Of a stretch of DNA of 64,000 nucleotides, positions 9,866-18,218 are shown in pieces (positions within the stretch are counted from its first letter, which is position 1; the number at the start of each line of letters is the position of its first letter). The DNA is taken from positions 145,369-209,368 of the forward strand of contig JBBHKE010001392.1 in assembly GCA_037447655.1 (NCBI GenBank), given 5' to 3'. This DNA comes from Zygnema cylindricum (lineage: Eukaryota > Streptophyta > Zygnematophyceae > Zygnematales > Zygnemataceae). The notes under the pieces were generated by a model. It had not been told where the DNA came from. It saw nothing but the letters and a program-made list of their open reading frames with translations, and did not search any database. Position numbers and translations under genes: made by a program.

Positions 9866-11551
9866 GGCTCGCCTTATCCAAGAGGGGAGAGAGCAGGAGC
9901 TCCGGCCACAGCTCTGACTCCACAAAGACAGCGGCATTCGGCCTGTAGTGGAGTAAAAACCGGCCGACAGCTGGCGCCGTGTCCAGAGGCGCCACCTGCC
10001 ACGACACGTCACGTCACGTCACATGACATCACGTCACGTCAAGAGAACGAAACCAAACATTTAATAATAATAATAATAATAATAAGAAAAAAATCGAAGA
10101 TTAATATTTGACACACGAAAAAAGGTGAAAAAGATTAAACGGCCGAGAAATAGTAAAATTCGACAAGGCCCGTCATGTCACATTTTGAGAAAAATGGGAC
10201 CAGTTGCGTGTTTTTGTGATTTGCGGTGGTGTTTAAGTTTTGTAAAATTCGTAAAAAATATGGTTTTGGATAACTTTTCCCGTAATAATTTTTGCATACC
10301 TGACAAATAATGTTGGGAATTTTACTTTTCACAAAAGAACTGCACCCAGCCGCACTACTTTTTGGTTTAAAAAAAAAAAAGACAATAATAATAAATAAAT
10401 AAAACTAAAAAAAATCAAAAAGAGGACATATATGTACACGTAGTGAGAGGCCCCATTAACAGGGTTTGCCTCACCTGGGAAAAGGACAAAATAGTACAAG
10501 GCACAAAAGGGTCTCATATGGAAAAATGACAAAATAGGATACGGATAAAACAGTCTCGTAGTGAAGAGGACAAAATAGGATACGGATAAAACAGTCTCGT
10601 AGTGAAGAGGACAAAATAGGATACGGACAAAACAGTCTCACATGGGAAAATGACAAAATCGGATACGGACAAAAAAGTCTCACAGAGCTCCGGCATCCCG
10701 TGTCGTGACGAGAACCGATGCAATTTTATTTTTTCGGAGACACCTTTGAATGAGAGGGAGGGCAAGGGCACATTCTCCTATCACACAAAAAGACAGGAGG
10801 CAATTAAGAATCTCTTCCGTTCCGTCTCTTACTCTCTCCCTCTCCCTCCAATTCCCTCTCTCCTCCTCCCTTCTTCTCCCTTTCCCTCTCCCTCACTCTC
10901 TTCCTCTGACTACGTCCACTCTATTTACAGTAAGAGGTATAAGAGTGTGGAATAAAATAGCAAAGTAAGAAACAGGCGAGACTCTCCTCTCTCTCTCTCG
11001 TTCCTTACCTCTTCCTCTCCCCTCCTCTTTCTCAAGAAACAAAAGACAAAACCACAAACAACAAAAAAAGAAAGCAGTCACAACCGAGTTTCCGCTGTGC
11101 CAAAAAACAAAAAAAAAACCCGAAAACACAAAAAAAGAAAACAAATAGGACAGAAAACCCAACAAATAAGAAAAAAAATTCCCTAAACGACCCAAAAAGT
11201 CCTTAACAAAAAAAATCTGAATAAAACAACAAAAACGTGAATAAGAAAACAAAAAAAAAACTCGAATAAGAAACAAAAAAAAACGAAAAAGACAAAAAAC
11301 ACAAATAAGACAAAAAAAACACGAATAAGACAAAAAAAATCCTGATGCTAAAAAAACTTCATAATCTCACCAACGGAAGCCGCATGGAACCACACCAGAT
11401 TCCCCGGAGGTCTGGGAGAGGCTCCGAATCCTGCCAGCTCAGCGCGGTCCCCACCTCGACTCTGCCAGCTCAGCACAGAAACAGCCAAAGGGGCGACAGC
11501 TGTCGCCAGCTGGCGGTACAAGTGAAAGACAGCTGGCGCAGGAGGAGACAT
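3619..11551 (-). CDS. KDTA: 3-deoxy-D-manno-octulosonate (Kdo) transferase, spliced, 11 exons placed
   Basis: Homologue of bacterial WaaA/KdtA, a glycosyltransferase of the Kdo pathway; the plant protein is reported to be mitochondrial. Exons read on the minus strand: 11551-11371 (start; GNLVWFHAASVG), 10777-10684 (ECALALPLIQRC, VLVTT), 10339-10300 (KIPNIICQ), 9995-9873 (APLDTAPAV, VFVESELWPELLL), 9410-9291 (VPLALLNARLS), 7780-7702 (LQLLGVNPF, GNLKY), 7132-7058 (WLAASTHPGEEE), 5242-5152 (STDIYLADTLG), 4841-4722 (FVGGSLFPGMSGHN), 4372-4311 (FHVGPFADM) and 3786-3619 (ASGVVDRTFSLLEK, stop TGA 3619-3621). Every adjacent pair agrees in splice phase except across the gap between 7058 and 5242. That gap should hold the HP-LL-IIVPRHP-R segment and is not firmly placed. 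About 384 residues are recovered. One donor is GC rather than GT (after 9873). The acceptor of the 7132 exon lacks a pyrimidine tract. Family identity is very sure; the exact ends of some exons are inferred. Confidence 0.9.
5515..5550. repeat. (GA)n microsatellite
   Basis: A run of GA dinucleotides inside a KDTA intron. Confidence 0.9.
5796..5853. repeat. AT-rich (TATAATAT-type) microsatellite
   Basis: Imperfect TA/TAT runs directly next to the candidate KDTA exon at 5853-5887. They may have expanded into its splice donor. Confidence 0.7.
5853..5887 (-). other. Candidate KDTA exon start (GLLHLH)
   Basis: A good acceptor with a pyrimidine tract ends in AG at 5889-5888. The following two bases complete the split Gly codon left by the exon ending at 7058 and give G-LLHLHVINNFS, as expected right after GEEE in this family. 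The frame hits TAA at 5852-5850, next to an AT-rich microsatellite, and no clear donor is visible. A weak continuation with PLIFPFSHLLEGGE lies near 5690-5740. Placement is tentative. Confidence 0.4.
6058..6141. repeat. GA-rich microsatellite
   Basis: Imperfect GAGAGA/GAAAGA runs in a KDTA intron; on the gene strand this is a pyrimidine tract. Confidence 0.85.
6700..6990. repeat. Purine tract, GGAGA-type satellite
   Basis: Nearly 300 bp of G/A only, including a GGAGA pentamer array around 6755-6840. It lies in a KDTA intron. Confidence 0.9.
7186..7230. repeat. Echo of the STHPGEEE exon
   Basis: On the minus strand a segment with the core ctggcagcaac followed by a G-rich end resembles the neighbouring exon 7132-7058 (core ctggcagcaag, then a G-rich end). 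It has lost the reading frame. It looks like a decayed partial duplicate of the exon inside the preceding intron. Confidence 0.5.
7629..7681. repeat. (GA)26 microsatellite
   Basis: A long near-perfect GA dinucleotide run immediately downstream, on the gene strand, of the KDTA exon ending at 7702. Confidence 0.95.
8058..8110. repeat. Poly-T tract
   Basis: An interrupted T homopolymer run of about 50 bp in a KDTA intron. Confidence 0.9.
8366..8580. repeat. Degenerate 12-bp minisatellite (AAATTTGAATAA)
   Basis: About eighteen diverged copies of a roughly 12-bp unit, such as aaatttgaataa and aaatttgcataa, in a KDTA intron. It has no coding content. Confidence 0.8.
8765..8795. repeat. Poly-T tract
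   Basis: A run of about 30 T residues in a KDTA intron. Confidence 0.9.
8885..8950. repeat. CCGTTT / CCGTTC hexamer array
   Basis: Tandem imperfect hexamers of the type ccgttc, ccgttt and ccgctc in the same KDTA intron. Confidence 0.75.
9040..9315. repeat. Triplicated exon 5 / donor junction with C+T-rich spacers
   Basis: The sequence gggcgtgactatctg, which on the minus strand is the end of the KDTA exon 9410-9291 just before its donor, appears three times: near 9046-9062, near 9161-9178 (diverged) and near 9293-9308 (the real exon end). Each copy is followed on the plus strand by a similar C+T-rich stretch (cttttccttccctttccctc). The gene's own exon/intron junction has been tandemly copied into the following intron. 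Confidence 0.75.
9413..9872. repeat. G/A-rich microsatellite filling a KDTA intron
   Basis: The intron between the exons ending at 9873 and starting at 9410 is almost entirely GGGAGA and GAGA repeats with small interruptions. On the gene strand it is one long pyrimidine tract ending in the acceptor ccccag. It happens to stay open in frame, so a naive ORF would wrongly read through it. Confidence 0.9.
10470..10683. repeat. 41-42 bp tandem repeat copying the exon 2 donor
   Basis: Units recur with starts near 10511, 10553, 10594, 10635 and 10677 (spacing 41-42), with a more diverged copy towards 10470. On the gene strand most units contain TGAGAC followed by a T-rich run and gtccgtatcc or a variant. 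The first unit holds the real donor of exon 10777-10684. Confidence 0.9.
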
Positions 11552-11616
11552 GGGGGGGGATTGAGGGAAGGGGATGGGAAAATAGACACCACACTAATTC
11601 ACGTGTGACACTCCCC

Positions 11617-11880
11617 TACACTGTATCGTCATTAGCGTGCCCTTCCCTCTCCCTCTCCCTCTCCCTCTCCCTTTCCTTCAATGCCACTGTATCGGTGCCC
11701 TCAAATCTTATCCCTCCAACCTCAAATAGTGTCGATGACACTTTTTTTTCCTCGGCAATTCTTTGAACAGTTCCATGCCCGCCACTACGTTTGAAACTGA
11801 ATTTGAATTAGGGTTTTCACTGACATAATCCCCATGCTATTGCTAATAATTCTTGGACGCTAATAACGGTTCACGGTGTA
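11617..11880. mobile_element. TA-bordered inverted-repeat element (264 bp)
   Basis: It begins TACACTGTATCGTCATTAG and ends with the inverse form CTAATAACGGTTCACGGTGTA. Ends of this type (CACCGTGAATCGCTATTAG flanked by TA) recur across the window. TA borders suggest a Tc1/mariner-type non-autonomous element. It carries a (CCCTCT)n run and no coding frame. Confidence 0.65.
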
Positions 11881-14562
11881 ACTGAAAACGGATCCCGTTT
11901 TAATACAAGCGTGGAAGGAGACATAAAAAAAGGCCAAAACAAAAGGAAAATAAAATTAGTTTTCTTCATACAATAACTATGGTGAGCCTACAGGATCCAC
12001 AAAAGAACGTTCTATGAACTATGAAGGACTACATCGCGTATCGTTATTGGCGTTCAAGTTTGTTCGCAGCTTGGATTATCTTTTCTCGGTGCACACCTTT
12101 CAGATTATTAATCGGACGGCTGCGATGGAAAGGTATAGATCTTAGCTTTCGATTGGCAGTCTCCAAACGGAAATCGGTTACGTGTGCACGAAGAAAAGTT
12201 TACGAAAGTGGCAAAAAATCATTGACGCTAGTAGCGATACGTGGGGTAGTGATAATAATCACATTAGTTGTTGTTATTTGGTACGCATTGAAATATAACG
12301 AGAAAAAAAAACTTTGTGAAACTATATAAACCCAAAGATATATTGAAGACTAGAAGAAGTCGTTGCGCCAACTCTACCAGTTTTATGCAAATTGCAGATG
12401 GCTTTCATAGAAATTTTAAACAAAAGTATATTAAAGTTCAAATTTTGATTTCTCTGATTTTGATTGATTATATCAAAGACTTTTCGAGTCCAATTAATGA
12501 CATGTCGAGGCACATAGTAAGAAAATAGCATAATATAGGCCGATTAAAATTTAAAGATTATATTCATTTCCCTTCAATGAACTTCATATTCACGGTTATT
12601 TGGAATTTTTAAGTTGTCGACATTTTCCATGGTTTTTATTGTGAATGAGCAATTGGCGAGCCATTCACGACGCATTCAATAACATATCCAAAAATGGACC
12701 AACATCACATTGTCAACATTGCAACATTAAATGGATTCATATTCAACCAAACACAAAAACCTTTAAGATATCCTTGTACCCAAAACCGGCATAGTCGCAT
12801 AAATACTCAACACTATAACTTGCCGTACAACACTAAAATACGGGTGCGAGAAACTCAAATATCGTAAGAGACCACTTTAGGATGCCACATTTTTTATTTT
12901 TTGTTTTGTTTGTGTAAATTAGTGTGGATCACTATTTATCAAAAAGTGGAGTTTCTTTTTCCAACAATAATTTTTTCATCCACGTCTTTGAACAATGTAG
13001 CCCTTTTCAAAAAACTTACCATCTTACCACAATTCTACTATTTTATAAAGTTAAAAATATGAAGGTCGATTTAGAAAATTCTATAGAAAAAAATTATCAC
13101 ACGCCACATAAAACAATAACACTGATGGCTCAAACACAACCACTTTAGAAACAATTCAATTTTACGGAATAGGGTCTCGAACAAGGCACAGGGAGGGAGG
13201 GAGGGAGGGAGGGAGGGAAAGAGGGAGGGAGGGAGGGAGGGAGACGAGGGTCTAAGCTTTACTTGGTTAACTTGATGGCTGCTTGTCTCCATTGAGCCAA
13301 ATCAGGGAAAGGGGGAAATCTCGTGCAGATAGTGGCAACCCTAATTATTGTCGCTATGGTCACGTTTTTTCTCTTTACCGGGTAAGGTTACAGTGGTACA
13401 GCTGTACAGTTGTATTCACTATAGTACACCGCGAATCTTTATTAGTATCAAATTTTAAATAGTGTTGAAGAAAATTTACCGTAATTGATGCTAAGGGTAT
13501 TTTCGCATGTGGTAAAGTTACAGTTATTTCGTGTCGTTTTCCTTCATAACTTAGAAAAAAACGAGAAAATCCGCAGCCGTACCAAAAAATTGAAATTAGC
13601 ACCGTACAAGTTACATTACAGTGAAACTTTAGACGTACGTAAGTTTGTCGACTAGCGCGATGCAATTTGTCGTTTAGCGCATTTCGACCCATTTTCGCGT
13701 CCTTTCATCACACGTTCAAACTTTACGTCAAATCACCTCGCGAGGTGATTTTAAATATAGTCCAAAAAGGAGAGCGAATAGGAAGATGTTGTCGCACATG
13801 TCAGATTTTTTGACAATTTTTGTCCGCGGGTACCAAAAAAAAAACCCACTGCACGTTTCCAACCTGAGCGTGACTTTTTTCCGTGCGCTTTTTTCCGTAC
13901 AGGGTCCGTGGAGGGGGGTTTCGACCAACTGACGCCATTTCGCAAAAGCGAAGATGGTGAAAGCGCCTCTCTTTCTCTCCCTCTTCACCTAACGCGTCTA
14001 TCTCACAATTCTTGCAATGAAAAAATGCAAGAAAGGTATCAAATGAAAGATCTATGAAAAATATTTCTTTTGGCTGTCTTTTAGCTTATTTTGATGGCAA
14101 GTAGAGTGAGAACGGACGAAAAAAAAAATCAGAAAACCATGGCGGAATGTTTTGGAATTAGTGACGTCGACGCTATCATAAGTACCCTTGACGTCAAAAT
14201 GTCACAAACTCTAAACATATACAATGTCACAAGTAGGTAGACGTCTACAACCGTCTCTATTTTGTAAACGTCATCGATTGTCGTGAGTTTTGTAATCGTG
14301 TACAATCGTCACAAATTACACCCACGTCTACATTCGTCACAATTTAAAGTTACGATTTCATTTCTTTACATACAAATGCTCTGAAAATTGTACGGAGAAT
14401 CTTCACTAAAAAACAAAGTAACAACACTAAGTTTCGGTTACATGCGAAAATACCCTAATTAAGAATTTGATTTTTTTTTTTAAAAAGGTGTATTCTAATT
14501 TCGGCGTTTATCCTAATTTGGGAACAACAAAAATGGAATATTCGCCGTACGATTATATACAT
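11881..14562. other. Intergenic, no gene recognised
   Basis: Only short, unrelated frames are seen. It includes a GGGA tetranucleotide run at 13189-13243 and a short perfect palindrome (tcacctcgcgaggtga) near 13733-13748. The region may hold the KDTA promoter in its left part, but no element can be pointed to. Confidence 0.5.
13189..13243. repeat. (GGGA)n microsatellite
   Basis: A GGGA tetramer run with one interruption (gaaagagg). Confidence 0.95.
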
Positions 14563-14764
14563 TACACCGTCGATCGTATTTAGCGTGTGAAATTATTAGA
14601 GTAAAGAAAAAATTAGCGTCATTAATTATAATTCAGTGCCAGGAGACGTGGCAAATTATGGTCCACGTCCTCAAATAGTGTCATTTATTCTATTTAAGGT
14701 TCAAGGGTCAAAATTTAGGGGCGCCGAATTAGTGTTCAACACGCTAAATACGATCGACGGTGTA
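14563..14764. mobile_element. TA-bordered MITE, 202 bp
   Basis: Near-perfect terminal inverted repeats: TACACCGTCGATCGTATTTA at the left and its complement at the right, bordered by TA. The interior (ccacgtcctcaaatagtg) is the reverse complement of the interior of the element at 28990-29192, so the two are one family. Confidence 0.8.
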
Positions 14765-15133
14765 GTATATGTATCCGTACAAAATTTTATATATCGTACG
14801 CCGTCGCGAATTTAGAATATCCGTACATGCCATACTAATTTACATGTTATACTAATCCCGTTTTTTAGCGCACGTTCCTATGCGTGCGCGTCTGATTTAA
14901 TTCATTTTTTGTAAATTTTCACTTGAAAAGGGACATCTATGTACGGTCTGACATTGACCGTACACCACACTATTAATATTTTATTGTACTTTCGGGCTTT
15001 ACTTTATTTTGTACGGTACCTTAATTAACATCAAGGAAAAATTAAAATCATGTATCCTATTTGAAAAAAAAAAATCAAAATTTTAAGAACCCAAATTAGT
15101 GACTTTGACACTAATAACGATTCGCGGTGTACA
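14765..15133. mobile_element. TA-bordered element, left end unclear
   Basis: It ends with CACTAATAACGATTCGCGGTG-TA at 15133. The interior (ggtctgacattgaccgtacaccac) matches the longer family element at 15150-15692. The left end is missing or fused to the MITE at 14563-14764. Confidence 0.55.
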
Positions 15134-15149
15134 TTACACTACAGTACAG

Positions 15150-15692
15150 TACACCGCCAATCGCTATTAGCGTGTAGGTTTCATTAGCGTATACAAATAA
15201 TTACCGTGGTGTACGCTATTTAAGAATTTGAAAATTTTGGAAAAAATCATACATTCTAATTGTTTGATTATGGTAATTTGGATCTTTGAAAAAAAAAATG
15301 TCGGTCGCAAACATGCTTACACTAATATAAGTTTCCGTACAAAATCTGACAAACCGTACACAAATCGTACATTCACACGGTCGAAACGCGGCTGTCGGAC
15401 GAATATGTGCGAGCGGGATTTTTTACGACCTGGTTTTTTTTCCTTTTTAGAACGCACATTCTCATGCGTCCGCGGTTACTAAAACTAATTTATTGTAATT
15501 TTTAACTTAAAAGGTACATTTATGTACGGTCTGACACTGACCGTACACCACTCTATTTAAGAGACAACGTACTGAATATAACCTTAAATAGAATAAAGAA
15601 AAAAATAGAATAAACTACGCTATTTGAGAATAAAACAAAAAAAAAGCGGGACGGGATTAGCGTACACAACGCTAATAGCGATTGGCGGTGTA
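15150..15692. mobile_element. TA-bordered inverted-repeat element, 543 bp
   Basis: Terminal inverted repeats TACACCGCCAATCGCTATTAG and complement. The interior has conserved blocks shared with 14765-15133, 26401-26895 and 28512-28935, including the ggtctgacactgaccgtacacc block. No transposase frame is seen. Confidence 0.75.
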
Positions 15693-17606
15693 CTGTACAC
15701 TTTTTGGGCCATCCATTCTAAATTGCATTGAAAAAGTCTTCACATAAGGACGACACTTTCGTACGCTTCTTGTATTATTCTTGTTCAGTACATCATATCT
15801 GTACTGCGAATCTTCGTGCGGTACAAGTCTCTGCTAGTCCCTCCTGTTTTGGGCCGATATTGACTCGCAGCGACTGCCATCGTACAAGTTGGTGTTTTTT
15901 AGGTTGTGCGGATTCTGCTCTGGCTGGGCGGTACGCGATCAATGGATTTTGTTTTTTCCAGCGTCATTAGGATTCAGATTCTGATTCTTTGGAGAAATAT
16001 ATTGATCCTGACGTCGAATCTAAAGACTTATTTTCAGACAAAAGGTGACTCGTTTGTACTTCACTTTGGCACCCGAGTACGGACATGCAACTGTGTATTC
16101 TTTTATTGATACGTGGCACTATTTTGTGAGTTAGTGAGCTGATGCCAACATTAGGGAAATACGTTACAAAAAAATAATTTACGGATACGGGCACGCCGGC
16201 AATAGGTACGCACCTTATAAAACGTTTGTTTTTAACACGCGATCCAAGGCCCCCGATGAACAGAAATTACGTGTCCTATACGCGTTTTCCATAAATGAAA
16301 ATGACGAAAGCGACATTTGCAAGACCGAAATGATGGCAAAAGGGCATCCGGGCAGCTGAAAGGAGCCGACAATTGTTTCAGTGGGTAGAACCGTCCAAAC
16401 CGACACTGTACGGAAACAGGTATGGATTAAGTGATCGACATTGAACATTTTTTCTCGGGCCAGCCCGCTCGAAACGATTAGTATTTTTTTAACACCTGGC
16501 CATTCATCTACCACTCATAAATAAAAAAATAGTTCATTTTTTGTTCACAGATGGCACAACAACCTGCATTTTTTAATAAAAAATTTGGATTATCGTCATC
16601 ATTACTTTTTGCCTTGCAAAATTCACTTTTCAAAATAGCAACAAGCCAACAACGAATTTGGCAGTTAGGAGTTTCTATACGCAGAATGTCAAGTAACAAA
16701 TCAGTTAAACATCATAGAATGGACCACGTTACTCTCACTATTTGGACTTTTCTGCTTCATGATTGGCTACAAGGATAAAGTACACGCAGCTTATGACAAA
16801 AAAAGTTTCAGTTTAGCGCCCGGTGGTGACAAATGAAACGGCTGACAATAAATCAGCAGTTTGTATCACAACAGTAAACCGGTCAAAAAAGTCCTACAAG
16901 CCATGTTGGCTGCCCACAAAAAGACAAAACTAGCCTGCCAATTTGCTCGACTTGTGGTTTCGTACAAATCCGATTGGCTTCTCATTTATGAACAAATCGT
17001 CTTTTGATTCGCTAAATGGGACCAAGTAATCGATTTGGCCCACGATCCACCGTCCGATTATAATCGTACGGCGGATTTTTCCGGTCAAAGGTTCGCTGTG
17101 CATTAGTTGCGGATTCCGACCTTGAAAATGTTTGGAGTACGACAGTCGTACGGCGACCAATCCTGAGAGACGGTCAGCCAGAGATCGTTCATATTTCTCA
17201 ATTCGATTCTTTGGCTTTATTCCTCCAGTTTCAAAAATCCTGTAGTTTCGTTTGACTATTTCTCCTCTCTTCACTCTGTTTTCCATCTTCTAGGGGGGCG
17301 GAAAACTCCAATTCTTGGAGAAGCTCCCGGAGCAGCAATATGCTCCAAAACTAACGAGTTTTAATTCTTTTTTCCGGCTTCTTTGGTAATTTTTGAACTA
17401 GACTCTTCAGCGAAATTGCTGGTAATGTCACAAAAAAGTCAAAATTAGTGTGTGGTTAAGGCTCGTCTATTGCTATATTCTCTTACAGAGTCAACATCCT
17501 TTTTTTCAAGGAAGAAAGCGGAAAAGCAAGAGAAACATAGTTTAAAAATAAAATAGCAGGATTTACTTCAATTTTTTTTTATTATTCTCCTACTTTCTGC
17601 CTCAAA
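15693..17606. other. Region upstream of the WRKY gene, no gene recognised
   Basis: A 118-codon minus-strand frame (16930-17286) and a 99-codon minus-strand frame (16215-16514) are the longest seen. Neither shows a motif I recognise, and there is no sign of splicing. They are left uncalled. The last few hundred bases should contain the WRKY promoter. Confidence 0.4.
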
Positions 17607-18142
17607 ATGCTCTCCTCCGAGCTAGAAGCCAGCCACTGGATCAGCCATGCTGACAGGAGCAGCAAGTTCCGAGAAACTTCCATTATGGCAGAGGAATCTG
17701 AAGGCAGTCCTCTGAAAAGGTGAGTGACGTCAGCGAATTTGCTTATTTTCTGAGCAAGAAAGTTCGCTTAAATGACTCCTGGTGTTATTTGCTTTACGGA
17801 ATGGATTGTATTAGGAATTGTTAAAAACACATCAAGTCGTTGCAATTTAAACAATCTTTCAGTTCATAAACTCTTAGCTCGTCAAGACCCCGGCGATATT
17901 CCTACAGTATTTATTTTCTTATAATCAAATTTTCTCATTTTTTTCTCTCATTATCTTTTATATTCGTCGTTTTTCGCGATTTTCCTGCAGAGCCCGGACA
18001 ATGCAATTGGGAGGAAATCTGGAAGTACCCGATGACGGCTTTATGTGGCTCAAATACGGACAAAAACACATACGTGGCACACAGCATCAGAGGTACTTTC
18101 CCTCTCTTTATCTCTCTCTTTCTTTATCTCTCTCTTTCTTTA

Positions 18143-18218
<76 letters not shown>

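Noticed and set aside
9132-10007. A single 291-codon minus-strand protein
   Set aside because: It contains two real KDTA exons, but the middle is an in-frame microsatellite intron; the family alignment and splice phase require removal of that part.
16930-17286. 118-codon minus-strand ORF as a gene
   Set aside because: No recognisable domain, and the region is rich in short gtacg-type words seen in nearby decayed transposons.
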